A DNA stretch of 64,000 bases from Prorocentrum cordatum (GCA_963575745.1 CAUYUJ010020529.1:91177-155176); one strand, 5' to 3'; positions 33,035 through 43,226 are shown, counted from the stretch's first letter. A program made the numbers and translations. Notes: generated from the sequence alone by a model not told the origin.

Positions 33035-33800
33035 ACCCCCCCCAGGGTCCGAACGGGGGGGGGTGGGGGGGATGGGGACGGGGGGGATTCCGTTACAGCT
33101 GGAGCCAGCTCTAGCAGGGGTTCAGTTGAGTTGGATCGAGCTTTTGTAGGAACCCAGTAAAGCGGGATCGAAATCTCGTAGGGTTGTATTGAATAATGCT
33201 GGACGGACCCTTAGTAGGATTCTATTCGAGCTGCGTTCAGACCGTAGTATGACCCTACTACAGTTTTTTCAAGCATTATTCGGATCCTATCAGCCTGGAT
33301 CCAGCCCATAGTAGAATTCTGTCAAAGTTGAGTCGAGCATTCCGAGGATTTTGGTAAAGTTGGATCCAGCCTGCGGTCGTATGCTATCACAGTTGGATTG
33401 GGCCCCAGTATGATTCTAGTAGAGGTGGATCCAGCCCTAGTAGCAGGATTCGAGTCGAGCTGGATCCTGGCAGGATTCCGTTAGCGTTGGATCCAGCCTG
33501 GTAGTACCCCATGAGAGCTCGATCCAGCTGCTGCAGGGCTTGTCAGAGCTTGATCGAGCCCCGGTAGGGTTTCGACTGGATTCAACCCTACTGGCAGGAT
33601 TCGATTACAGCCAGTTCGAACGGCCCACCCCCCCGTCCGGTTCGGACTGGGGGGGAGGGGTTCGCATCCCCTCTCCCCGGTCTCGGGGAGGGCGGGTTCT
33701 TCCCCCCTTTCCCAGGGAAGGGATGACTTTTTACACCCCCCCCAGGGTTTCCCGGAGGGGGGGGGGTCCGGTCAGGCGACGGTAGATCGCGCTCCTCCCG
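33035..33800. repeat. G-runs and degenerate 'ggatccagcc' repeats
   Basis: Long G and C runs (33015-33085 and 33720-33770) bracket about 500 bp of diverged short repeats. The repeats combine 'gttggatccagcc', 'tagtaggattc' and 'gagctggatc' at roughly 40-50-bp spacing. No coding signal. Confidence 0.65.
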
Positions 33801-34004
33801 ATCATCCGGACACGGCCCCTCTGGCGCGCTGTATTCTAGGCCCCTGGGAAGTAGAACTTGGGCGTGCGCGATGGTTCTAGCACCATAATGTCGTAGTATC
33901 GTCGCAACTCATATATACACAAACATTAGATATGTGTGTAGACACGCGTCTGTCTGTATGCATGTGCGGATGTATGCTGTGCATGTGTGGATGTATGTAA
34001 CTAG

Positions 34005-34008
<4 letters not shown>

Positions 34009-34047
<39 letters not shown>

Positions 34048-34052
34048 AGTCA

Positions 34053-34122
<70 letters not shown>

Positions 34123-34456
34123 ATGCATGCATGCATGTGTGGATGTTTGTATGCATGCATACATGCATGCACGCACGCATGCATGCATGCATGTCTGTCT
34201 GTGTGTCTGCCTGCCTGCCTGTCTGTCTGTCCGTCTGTCGGTGTATATATATATAAGCATGCAGGTATGTATGTATGTATGCATGCATGCATGCATGCAT
34301 GCATGTATGTATGTGTGTATGTATGCATGCATGTATGTAATGTGTGTATGGTTACATGCATGTATGCATGCATGCATGCATGCATGCATGTATGTATGTA
34401 TGCATGTTTGTATGATTGTATGTTTGTATGGTTGTATGTTTGTATGGTTGTATGTA

Positions 34457-34499
<43 letters not shown>

Positions 34500-34589
34500 A
34501 TGTATGTATGTATGTATGTATGTATGTATGTATGTATGTATGTATGTATGTATCTATGTCTGTATGTATGTACATGTATATATATGTAT
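34009..34589. repeat. GTCT/GTAT/GCAT tetranucleotide microsatellite
   Basis: Pure (GTCT)n blocks alternate with (GTAT)n and (GCAT)n. The Cys/Val/Met-rich frames on the plus strand and the Thr/Asp/Arg or His/Ala frames on the minus strand are repeat artefacts. The tyrosine-recombinase retrotransposon starts immediately after it. Confidence 0.95.
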
Positions 34590-34690
34590 ATGGACGTGCT
34601 TGCACATGAATCTAAATCTTCGAAGCCAGGGAAGCTGGCCGCTCTGATGTTGTGATTTGCCCTCACCAACAGCTGTCCGTAGCAATCGCT
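34590..34690 (+). repeat. Split direct repeat A1
   Basis: Begins 'atggacgtgcttgcac' and ends 'cgtagcaatcgct'. The 101 bp are identical to A2 at 40671-40771. Confidence 0.92.
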
Positions 34691-34734
34691 AGGCTCGAGC
34701 AGGCTCGGGTTTCTAGCGCGCCACCCGGCAGTGG

Positions 34735-36301
34735 ATGGTCGACGCCCTCCTTGGCGCTGGAGTCCGTGTGGCGGAGCGCCTCCTGGTCGGGCCGGCGCTG
34801 CTCCTCTACAGCTCCCGCTGCCCCGAGGGGCCGGCGTGCCCGGCGTGCCCGGGGTGCCCAGAGTGTCCGCCGTGCCCGCAGATTCCTGCGTGCCCGGGCG
34901 CTCCACCGTTGCCTGATCCTCAACCAGACGTGCTGGAGGTTGGGGTCACCTCGTGGCCGCAGCTGGTCGCGGTGGCCTTCGGCTCGGCGCTGGTGACGTG
35001 GCTGCTCACCAGGCGAGGTCCCGCCGACGTGCGCTATGCCGCCCCTGGCTGGTCGTCAGGAGATGAGGTGGGTGTTCGTGTGGTTCGCGACGGCGGAGGC
35101 GCTGTGGCACCAGCGCTACGTCGTGGGCTCGGTGGGGTTGTCGGCGACTGACTTCCTCGTCACGACGCCCGACGAGGACACGTACGAGGAGTCGTACGCC
35201 GAGACCAACCCCGACATCGTGGGGGTGCGGTGGTCGGCGACGAGGTGGCCGCCGCCACCGGGGGTGCCCCGCGGGATGGTGTACCGCTTCCGCGGGGCGC
35301 CCACTGCTGCACAGATCGCGGGCTGGGAGAGGGCTGCAGACCAGAGGGCCCGGGCGCTCGGCACGACGGTGGGGGATCCTCCTCTCGAGCGCGGGGGAGG
35401 AGTTCCAGATGCTGGTGGAGGACCTGCGGCTCCAGCTGCTGCCCCCCGCCCTGCGGCGATCGACATGGCAGGGAAGGTCTGGGTGTCCGTGGAGACCCGC
35501 CACGGAGTGCAGCGCGGGTCGGTCGTGACGCTAGCGCCAGGGGCTCACATCGTCAAGGACAGGGCCCTCCAAGAGCACGGGGGGGAGCCGATGCTGCTGG
35601 CGCTGATCGACTCGGGCACGGAGGTGGAGTTCGCTGGCGCCGAGGCGGCGGCTGACGCGCGGCTCCTGCCGCTGAGGGGGACTGCTTCGAGTCGCGTGAG
35701 GTGGCTCTTCCGGGACGCCGTGGAGAAGGTCAGGGAGATCGCGCTCGGGGACTTTCCAGTGCCTGGGCCGAGGACGGCAGGCTGGTGCGTCTCCTTCCTC
35801 AACCGCAGAGGCGGCGGAGCAGTGGATCACCACAAGTGGTGGATGACGGCCTTCCGCCTTCAGTCTGATTGGTGGGGGGTCGCCGAGCACGGGCTGATCC
35901 TTCACGCGCTCGAGCTCGGGCTGTGCTACGACAGCCTCGACGTGCTGAACCTCGGGATCGTGGAGCTGCTCCTGCGGCGGGCCCAGCTCATCGAGTATTG
36001 CTATTCGGAGATGGGGCCAGCTAGCTTGGGCGACGCTGCTTCCGGGGCTCCAGGCGGGGACGCAGGAGGAGACAAGAACAAGAAGGGCGGTGGCCGCGGG
36101 AGAGGCCATGGTGGACCGGCCCTGCTGAGGGCCGGGATGTACGACGAGAGCGCCATCTTCCTGGGCGCCCACAAGGAGTTCGGGACCGTGATGGTGGCCC
36201 CCGAGCTCCTGGACTACGTGTCGAAGGAGGTGGAGAGGGACGCTTCGGTGCTGAAGCAAATCCGCAAGGCCCGCGAGGAGCGGGCCGCGGCATCCAAGTA
36301 G
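34735..36301 (+). CDS. Gag-like ORF1 of the YR retrotransposon, one frameshift near 35040
   Basis: The first part (34735 to about 35040) has a run of Cys-Pro pairs ('CPACPGCPECPPCP') and then a single hydrophobic segment ('AVAFGSALVTWLL') followed by Arg-Arg. Coding then continues in the next frame (35036-36301, 421 residues) with 'WHQRYVVGSVGLSATDF' and a long helical region, ending 'REERAAASK'. The RT ORF starts 14 bp after the stop. The position before RT suggests a structural, Gag-like protein. No known domain was recognised, and a membrane segment in such a protein is unusual. The frame change may be mutation or a missed short intron. Confidence 0.6.
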
Positions 36302-36314
36302 CCCTACGAGAGCG

Positions 36315-38520
36315 ATGGCCCCTCTTCCCAGCCGTGGAGAGGGGCCGCCCCGGGAGACCCCCGGGTTTCCCTGCATGTCTGAATTCAAACCTCGCGATGG
36401 CCGTCAGCGGGACCTGCTTCCTCTGCCGATCGCTGACGAGTTCGAGGATGATTTGAGCTGCTCCAACGCGGGCCGCCTCTCACGAAGTTGCAGGAGGCGC
36501 TGTCATCGACGGGCTCACGTCAACCAGTGGTCACGCGACATAGTGGTGGCTTTGAACGAGATGGCGGTCGGTCCGAGTGGGTCTTCCTCAGCTCCGTGCC
36601 GATCGTCCCCGACTCTTGGTCAGCAGCAGTGTCTTGACTACATCGCACAGTGCACCGAGGCGGCGGGGAAGCCACCCGACGACCTCGACGGCCCGGGAGC
36701 CCTGCGGGAGCTCTGGGCCCGCCGCGGCTACAATGGTGAATCTTGTACCGTGGCTCCCTTCGACGTCAGCCAGCTCGCCTTGCCGGAGAAGGGTCATCGG
36801 CCAGCGCCTTTGTCATCTCTGTGTGGGGCCGCCGGCGTTGAGCTTGCGAAGGGCCTAGTTGATAGAGTATTGCCAAATGAGGAGGCGGAGCGTCGTAAGG
36901 TGGCGACGGGAGTGAAGAGGCCTTTCAGTGATCCTCGGCTGCGAAGTCGTCGTGTCTATCGGGATCTTATCTCGAGGCTGTATGATTCGGGGTTGCTCGA
37001 ATTCAGGCGATCATGTCGAGAGCGAGTTGGCCTTTTTTCGGTTTACAAGAAGGACGGGAGACAGCGGTTGATAGTGGACGCCCGTTGGTCGAACTGCCAC
37101 TTTACGGATGGAGCTGACTTCAGCCTGGCGACAGGCCAGTCTTTTTCTTCAGTGGAAGTGGACCAGGGAGATCCCATTTTTCTCGGAGAGGTGGATATCA
37201 CTAATGCTTTCTACGTTTTGGAGCTACCATCAGAGTTGCGCACATTTTTTGGACTCGAGTCGGTACGTGCTGGCGACATCGGTGTGACTGGAACGGTCGA
37301 GGGGGCTGTTCAACCACACGAGCTGGTAGTACCTTGTCTTCGGGTTGTTCCCATGGGCTGGTCACATGCAGTGGAGATGTGCCAGACTATTCACGAGTAT
37401 CTTGTTGAGACAATTCCTGGACTACACGATCAGAATCGCATCAAGGATGGGCGTGCGGTCCCTCGACTGGACCCGCTCGCTCACACTGAGTACGTTGACA
37501 ACTTCGTGAGCTACTCCCAGGACGAGTCGGTCGCGAGGAGGGCTGCCGACGCCGTCGACCAGGTCTTCAAGCAGGTGGGGCTCCCCACGCACGGAGCGTC
37601 CTGCCAGGCGGGCGGGGACTCGCTCGGCTGGCGCTTCGAGGCGGATTCGGCGGCGGTCGCTGTCAATCCCCGGCGCCTCTGGCGGCTGCGGCTGGGCATC
37701 AGCGAACTGCTTCGCCGTGGCCGCTGCTCGGGGAGGGAGCTCGAGAGCTTGGTCGGGCACCTGACGTTCGGGGCGCTGCTCAGGCGGGAGTACTTGTCGA
37801 TCTTCAGCGCGGTGTACCTCTTCTCGGCCAAGTACAAGGAGGAGGGTGCCGAGTTGTGGCCGGCGGTCCGCCGCGAGCTCCGGTGGGCGGCCGCGTTGCT
37901 CCCGCTGCTGCGCCGGGACCTCTCGGCGAAGTGGGCCACGCAGGTCACCGCCTCTGATGCTTCGCCGTGGGGACGAGGGGTCACTGTGGCGAGCGTTGAC
38001 GAGGACTTGGTGAGGGCCGTCGGCCAGCACAACGAGCGCTGGCGTTTCTCCCGGAGCTCAGAGGAGGGCGCTCACGCCAGGACCCACGCCGCCTTGGCCG
38101 GGCACCAGCTCAAGGCCCAGAGCAAGGACGCTTGGGCCCCGAGCGACAGTGACAGCGCACATGATTTTCCAGAGGTCCCTGTCAAGCTGCTCGACCGCGG
38201 CTGGACGACCGTCTCGGCCGATCGGTGGGCAAAGACAGAGCACATGCCCTTGCTCGAGGCGCGTGCTCTTCTGTGGAGCCTCAAGCACCAGTTGCGGAAT
38301 TCAAAGAACCATCACAAAAGAATCTTGTTCCTCGCTGACGCGATGTCCGTTGTTCTCATGATGAGCAAGGGGAGGTCTTCGGTGCCTGGGATGAACCGTA
38401 TATGCCGTCAATGGGGAGCGTGGTGTTTATGCACGGGAGTATCTCCTCGGGTCCGATGGGTCTGCAGCGAGTCGAACCCAGCCGACGGGCCCTCCAGGTT
38501 GTATGCTCCGCCGCCGCGCT
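36315..38520 (+). CDS. Reverse transcriptase and RNase H of the YR retrotransposon
   Basis: RT fingers and palm: 'YKKDGRQRLIVDAR' near 37045, 'GEVDITNAFY' near 37185, 'PMGWSHAV' near 37350 and the active-site YVDN at 37491-37502, where the second catalytic Asp of the usual YxDD is Asn. RNase H follows from about 37945 ('TASDASPWGRG'), with 'LLEARALLWSL', 'FLADAMSVV' and 'SESNPADGPSR'. This domain set and order are those of DIRS/Ngaro elements. The frame stays open to 40508, but between about 38520 and 39735 it reads as GC-rich nonsense because the recombinase is coded in the next frame. I therefore end this product near 38520. Confidence 0.88.
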
Positions 38521-39732
38521 CTCTCGAGCGAGCTTTCGGGGCAGTCCTTGAGCCTCCGACGCCTCCGCACACACCTCGAGCGGATGCTGCGCCGGCCTCC
38601 ACCGGCCGAGACTGGGCGCGCGATGGCGCCCGGGCTGCTGACGAGGCCGCTGGCCTCGGGCCCCGCGACTGGGAAGCGGGGCCGCGGGCCGGAGGTGGCG
38701 CCCGACACGAGGGAGGCGAGGGCTCGGCAGCGAGCTCGCTTCCGAAGCGAGGCCGCCCTCTACGGCCTGCTGCAGACGGACCTGACCTACCTCGAGGCGC
38801 GGTCAGTCTCGCGGCCGATGGAGGACACGTACGGCAAGCTGATGGGCGACTTCATCAAGTGGGCGCGGAGCCACAGGTTCGAGCTGGGCACCGTGCCGGA
38901 GCGCGACTGGGCCCTGGCCAGCTACGGCACGGAGCTCTACTTCCAGGGGGCCACGGCGGCGGACTTCAGCAAGGTGAGGGCCGCGGCGGCGTTCACCTGG
39001 ACCGACATCTCCAAGGGCGGCGTCGAGCTCAAGCGGGCGCGGCGTGCCCAGATCGGGTTTCTCAAGAAGGCCCCGGAGCGGTCGCGCCTGCCCTGCCCGT
39101 GGCTGATGGCGGCCGCGATCGCTGCCGACATGGTGGAGCACGGGGAGAGCTGGATCCTGGCCGCCCTGGTGGTGCTCATCTTCCTGGGCTACCTCCGCCC
39201 GATCGATCTGAGGCCGATGCGGAGCCGGGACCTCGTTCCCCCGGTGGGCGGGGCCCGGAGTGGGGTGACGTGCTGGAGCCTCCTGCTCCACCCGGCCGAG
39301 TGCCGGGAGCCCAGCAAGACGGGGCTCTTCGACGAGGCCATGCTGCTGGACAACCCCGAGTTCGCCGACTTCAACCCCGTGTGGAAGCGCCTCCACGACC
39401 TGAACACGGACAAGCTGTTGAACGTGTCGCAGGCGAAGATGGCGAAGGCCTTCACGGCGGCGGCGGACCGGCTCGGCTACCGCGAGCTCGGCGTGCACCA
39501 CCTCTACCAGCTCCGGCACGGCGGCGTCTCCCACGAGCTGGCGCGCAAGGCCCGGAGCGTGGAGGAGGCCCAGCGGCGAGGACGGTGGCTGTCCAAAGCC
39601 AGCATGCACCGCTACGAGCAGGGGGGCCGCGTCGCCGAGGTGCTCCAGCGCCTGACGCCCGCGCAGCTGGAGAGGGCCATGAGGGCCCGCGAGTCTCTTT
39701 CCGTGATCCTTTGCAGTACCTCCCGGGGGTAG
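38503..39732 (+). CDS. Tyrosine recombinase (YR) of the retrotransposon
   Basis: Frame +1 to RT/RNase H. 409 residues. The N-terminal SAM-like arm ('TYGKLMGDFIKWARSH') is followed by the catalytic domain: Arg in 'GYLRPIDL' (codon 39196), the 'LRHGG' block (Arg 39514, His 39517), 'RGRWLSKASMHRY' and nucleophile Tyr (codon 39613). The residue set R...HxxR-like...Y fits phage-integrase-type recombinases used by DIRS/Ngaro elements to insert circular cDNA. The C-terminus runs into the methyltransferase segment, which returns to the RT frame near 39735. Confidence 0.88.
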   Translation: MLRRRALSSELSGQSLSLRRLRTHLERMLRRPPPAETGRAMAPGLLTRPLASGPATGKRGRGPEVAPDTREARARQRARFRSEAALYGLLQTDLTYLEARSVSRPMEDTYGKLMGDFIKWARSHRFELGTVPERDWALASYGTELYFQGATAADFSKVRAAAAFTWTDISKGGVELKRARRAQIGFLKKAPERSRLPCPWLMAAAIAADMVEHGESWILAALVVLIFLGYLRPIDLRPMRSRDLVPPVGGARSGVTCWSLLLHPAECREPSKTGLFDEAMLLDNPEFADFNPVWKRLHDLNTDKLLNVSQAKMAKAFTAAADRLGYRELGVHHLYQLRHGGVSHELARKARSVEEAQRRGRWLSKASMHRYEQGGRVAEVLQRLTPAQLERAMRARESLSVILCSTSRG

Positions 39733-39734
39733 CG

Positions 39735-40508
39735 AAGTCCTGCCCCAGGGGAGTGGCCCTGGAGTTGTTCAGTGGATCGGCAGCCTTTTCACGAGCTTGG
39801 AGAAGGGAGGCCGCTGTTTCGAATATCCCGATCTTTGAGTGGGACTTCATTCATGGGGACAAGTTCGATCTACTGAACAGACGCTGTCAATCTATAATTC
39901 GTGGGTGGATCATGTCGGGTTTCATCGCCGCACTTTGGATTGGCTTACCTTGCAATTCCTGGTCGATGGCTCGGAGGGCTACTCGTACTGGCCCTGGTCC
40001 TTTGAGGTCGTCAGAACATATTATGGGGCTCCCTGGACTGGGGCCCAAAGATCAACGGAAAGTCGACATCGGAAATATCCTGATGAAATTCGCTACCTCG
40101 CTCATCATGTTGTGTCGCCGTCTGTCTATCCCGGTTTCGGTCGAGAACCCGCATAGCTCGATGGTGTGGAGGACTCCTCAGTTCTTGCAGCTTTCCAACC
40201 TGCCCAGCGCCAACTCTGTTTACACGGATTTCTGCATGTTCGGGAAGCCCTGGAGAAAACGTACTCGTATTCTGTCTTTTCATGTTCAACACGAGGGGGC
40301 CGTTCGTCACTGTTCGTCGAGGAGGGGAATATGTGATCGCTCCGGTAAGCCCCATGAGATCCTAGAGGGCCGTAGGGATGGTAAGTTCCTCACAAAAATC
40401 GCTGAGCCATACCCCAATGGTCTGTGCTGTAAATTCGTGTGTTCTTTTGTCTCTGCGTTAGTTGCCCACAGAGTGGCAGCGCTAGAAAGATACGGCCTAA
40501 GCCAGTAG
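39735..40508 (+). CDS. C5-cytosine-methyltransferase-like domain carried by the YR retrotransposon
   Basis: In the same frame as RT, directly downstream of the recombinase. AdoMet motif I is 'ALELFSGSAAF' (~39760). Motif IV is 'GLPCNSWS' with the catalytic Cys codon at 39951. Motif VI-like 'VENPH' is near 40141, and motif VIII-like 'GKPWRKRTRI' (a QxRxR variant) is near 40240. The domain ends at a TAG at 40506-40508. About 255 residues is shorter than a full Dnmt (~350-400), and no separate target-recognition region is obvious. It is most likely made as a fusion with the recombinase through a -1/+2 frame change, or the frame was damaged. Capture of cytosine methyltransferases by retrotransposons has been described in dinoflagellates and other protists. 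Confidence 0.78.
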   Translation, partial: KSCPRGVALELFSGSAAFSRAWRREAAVSNIPIFEWDFIHGDKFDLLNRRCQSIIRGWIMSGFIAALWIGLPCNSWSMARRATRTGPGPLRSSEHIMGLPGLGPKDQRKVDIGNILMKFATSLIMLCRRLSIPVSVENPHSSMVWRTPQFLQLSNLPSANSVYTDFCMFGKPWRKRTRILSFHVQHEGAVRHCSSRRGICDRSGKPHEILEGRRDGKFLTKIAEPYPNGLCCKFVCSFVSALVAHRVAALERYGLSQ

Positions 40509-40537
40509 AATAACTTTGGCGGTGCTGCAGTGTCTTG

Positions 40538-40672
40538 GGTGATAGCCGTGGCAGTCTGTGTCAGTTCGAATGCATGCTTCCTCGCCGGCCTGATCCTGTG
40601 GAGTGGCGCGCCTCTGCCACGCTCTCTAGATAAACACGGCTGGCCGGCTGAGGAGGAGAGGTGATTGTAGAT
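40538..40672 (+). repeat. Split direct repeat B1
   Basis: 'ggtgatagccgtggcag' to 'gtgattgtagat', repeated as B2. It starts 30 bp after the methyltransferase stop and its last bases overlap the start of A2. Confidence 0.9.
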
Positions 40673-40771
40673 GGACGTGCTTGCACATGAATCTAAATCT
40701 TCGAAGCCAGGGAAGCTGGCCGCTCTGATGTTGTGATTTGCCCTCACCAACAGCTGTCCGTAGCAATCGCT
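40671..40771 (+). repeat. Split direct repeat A2
   Basis: Exact 101-bp copy of A1, located between B1 and B2. Confidence 0.92.
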
Positions 40772-40813
40772 CCCGCCGCGCCCACCCGCTCTGTCTTGCT
40801 CACACTCCAGCTT

Positions 40814-40948
40814 GGTGATAGCCGTGGCAGTCTGTGTCAGTTCGAATGCATGCTTCCTCGCCGGCCTGATCCTGTGGAGTGGCGCGCCTCTGCCACGCTC
40901 TCTAGATAAACACGGCTGGCCGGCTGAGGAGGAGAGGTGATTGTAGAT
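40814..40948 (+). repeat. Split direct repeat B2, right end of the YR retrotransposon
   Basis: 135 bp matching B1. It is followed at once by 'atatatacatac' and the (ATACAT)n microsatellite. Confidence 0.9.
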
Positions 40949-40956
40949 ATATATAC

Positions 40957-41008
<52 letters not shown>

Positions 41009-41010
41009 GG
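40949..41010. repeat. (ATACAT)n microsatellite
   Basis: Right flank of the YR retrotransposon. It resembles the reverse complement of the GTAT-type repeats on the left flank. Confidence 0.9.
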
Positions 41011-42172
41011 CACGGATACACAAGACAGTTTCAACCGCCCAGGCCTGTCACCAACCTGTAGCGGGAGGGTATCCACTGGATTTCAACTGGGTTCCAATAG
41101 CTCCTTTTGGATATCACGCGGTTAACGATAGGACGCCACTCGGGCACAATATGAGTCAAAGCGGACAGGCTTCTATTGAGTTGCGCTCGGGTCATGGTGA
41201 GATCCCAGTAGTATTCCCGTATGGATCGACAAGGAAGGATCCCGATTGTATTCCAATGCGGTATCTTTTGTGTTCTCCAATACTGTTCTGATGGGATTCC
41301 GAGAAAATGGTTCCTATTGTTTTCGAATGAAAACCCACAGTACACACCAGGTGCCCATATAGTACCTTCAGCGCTTTGCCCGCAGCATTCCAATAGGAAG
41401 GCTTCGATTGTAATCAAATGGGGTTTCCAATCCGTTTCCAGGAGGAAGTGCCCCAACGGGTTTCAATAGGAAACATCCCTATCGGATTCCAATAAGAAGC
41501 CGTAGGCCCCATATCGAGGAACTTCGTTGGCTACCAATGGGACTCATCTGGTGCCAACAGGATCCTCGTGGGAAGGGTACCAAATCCCATCAGGAATCCG
41601 CCTCGCTTCAGACGGGCCACTTTACAACCAACACGCTTCAGAGAGCGAAACGTCTCCCTTACGTGGGCCCACGGAGTCTTTTGAAATTGAAAAGCATGTG
41701 TCGCTTACGTGCGCCATGCCAGTTGCAAAGTGCCCCATCTGTTTGTAATGTTGCCGCTCTGGTTGCAATGTGACCCGCGCGCATGTTTTGGGGGCCTGTC
41801 GAGGCCAGCCGGGACGACCTGCGGGGGCTGTCACGGCGCAACCCGGAGCCTTACCATTGGTTTCCCCGGCTCGATGATCCTTAGGACGCGTTTGAACCCA
41901 ATGCATGCGTACCCCGTTCAGCTCCACAGGTAGCACACAGCCAGCGTCGGATCCGCGGCGTCGTATCGAAGGGCTTCGGTACACGCGATGGCGCATACGC
42001 CCGCTCTGATTGGCGGCGGGCGAAGGGAGGCAGTGAACAGTTCGGTGTCTTCGGGGAAGGCTTAGCAAACTTCTCCGAGCCTTCTGCGTGGGCCCGCCCC
42101 TTCTGACTTCGCCACCGGGTTCGCCGCCGATCTGAGGACCAGCGACAGAGCCTTCCCCCATCGCGGTCTGAG
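41011..42172. other. No gene recognised; degenerate TTCCAATAGG repeats
   Basis: Between about 41080 and 41620 the sequence is built of diverged 'ttccaataggaag' or 'gggttccaat' units. The following 500 bp show no motif. The next exon's acceptor (...gtctgag) ends at 42172. Earlier exons of the GLG1-like gene may lie here or upstream of the retrotransposon, but I cannot identify them. Confidence 0.45.
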
Positions 42173-42295
42173 GCCTGCGAGCGCGACGTGGAGCGGTTCT
42201 GCTCCGAGCAGGACGGGCCCGCGGCCGTGGCCTGCCTGAAGGCGCACAAGGCCGAGCTGTCCCCGCCGTGCTCGAAGAAGCTGTTCGTCGTCCAG
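42173..42295 (+). CDS. GLG1-repeat protein, exon 1 of those visible
   Basis: 41 codons, phase 0, after '...gtctgag' and before a GA-type donor (ccag|gagggc). It encodes 'ACERDVERFC', 'CLKAHKAELSPPC' and 'KKLFVVQ'. The spacing CL-x-x-H-x3-L-x3-C matches the cysteine-rich GLG1 repeat (Golgi apparatus protein 1 / MG-160 family; luminal, binds growth factors and selectins in animals; role in protists unknown). Joining it to the exon at 49865 keeps exactly 14 residues between the last Cys and the next conserved hydrophobic triplet, the spacing seen elsewhere in the protein. No signal peptide or start codon is visible, so 5' exons are missing. Confidence 0.82.
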
Positions 42296-42351
42296 GAGGG
42301 CCGCGACGATAAGACTGGCTCAACCCCAGCATTTTGTCATCGATATTCGTC

Positions 42352-42575
42352 CTGGACCCATTTTTGCCGGGCCCCGGCGGGATCCAGCAAAAGTGGGTCC
42401 CGGACGAGGAACCACTTGTGGGAAACTGCGCCCAGCGGCCCAGACCTTCAGCGTCTCGAGAACCTGACGCGGACGCTCTTCGCAGTTGTCGGCCTCCGGG
42501 GGCCCTGGGCGGTCCCCGGGGCCGTCAGAAAGCGTCCTGGGATCAAGAGCCAGCCCTGGGGCAAAAGGTCCAGAA
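42352..42575. mobile_element. TIR element of the 'CCAGAGGCCGAAAAC' group, minus-oriented
   Basis: Terminal inverted repeats 'tcctggacccatttttgcc' (left) and its imperfect reverse complement ending near 42575. The reverse complement of 42478-42535 matches the core of the elements at 47935 and 62086 ('tgacggyccc...gaggccga.aac'). It lies just inside intron 1. No coding capacity. Confidence 0.5.
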
Positions 42576-42589
42576 CTTTGTTTTAGGTA

Positions 42590-42739
42590 GGGGGCCACAT
42601 GCGAACCCGACCCCTACCCCCCACAATTTCTGAGGGGTAGGGCGGGGTTCACTTCGCTCGGGAGCTTCCGAACGAAGTGAACCCCACCCTCCCCCTTAAA
42701 AGTCATGGGGGGTAGGGGTAGGGTTCGCATGTGGCCCCG
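42590..42739. repeat. 150-bp near-perfect palindrome (foldback element)
   Basis: The left arm 'ggggccacatgcgaaccc' pairs with the right arm 'gggttcgcatgtggcccc'. A second inner stem ('ggggttcacttcg'/'cgaagtgaacccc') surrounds a 12-base centre. It could fold into a hairpin of about 70 bp. It may be a solo foldback transposon. Confidence 0.8.
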
Positions 42740-43159
42740 TATCAGGGGCCCGCAGGGAGAAGCTCAAAGCAGCGGCCGACTGGCCCCCCCGCCCCTCGCC
42801 GCGTGGGGGGGGGGGGGCGACGCGGCTCGTCTCGTCGGCGGAGCGCCGACGGGCCGGTGCCCACGAGCGGTTGTTGGCGCTGCTCCCCTTGAGCGCGGAT
42901 GCAGCGTGAGCGGAGAGCGCGATGGCCTTGTGGGCGCGAGTCCAGCGTGACCGCGTGACGGGCAGTGGCCATGAGGGCACGGACGTAGCTCTTTTTTTCC
43001 CTATATCCAGAGGAGGGGGTTCTTGTTATGCTCTGACCGCGCCGGATCAAGACACTCCCCCTCCTCCCTCTGCACCAGACAATGATGATGGTTGTCATGA
43101 TGATGACCATGGTATGGTGAGAGTGTGATGTGAGTATGATGGTGCTGGTAAATGATGGA

Positions 43160-43164
43160 TGGGT

Positions 43165-43226
<62 letters not shown>

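Larger units (their letters stand above)
34590..40948 (+). mobile_element. Tyrosine-recombinase retrotransposon with split direct repeats (Ngaro/PAT-like)
   Basis: A 101-bp repeat A1 (34590-34690) recurs exactly as A2 (40671-40771). A 135-bp repeat B1 (40538-40672) recurs as B2 (40814-40948). The order A1 - ORFs - B1 - A2 - B2 is the split-direct-repeat layout of Ngaro/PAT-type YR retrotransposons and differs from LTRs and from the inverted repeats of DIRS. Contents are a Gag-like ORF, RT (YVDN), RNase H, tyrosine recombinase and a C5-methyltransferase-like domain. The element sits between two TA/TG-rich microsatellites and, as expected for recombinase integration, I see no target duplication. 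Confidence 0.9.

Noticed and set aside
34009-34620. Cys/Val-rich protein on plus strand, Thr/Asp/Arg-rich protein on minus strand
   Set aside because: Pure tetranucleotide repeats. The sequence has no independent coding signal.
36315-40508. A single 1,397-residue RT protein
   Set aside because: The middle third of that frame is low-complexity Gly/Ala/Arg/Pro, while the next frame encodes a clear tyrosine recombinase. Only the two ends of the frame are functional domains.
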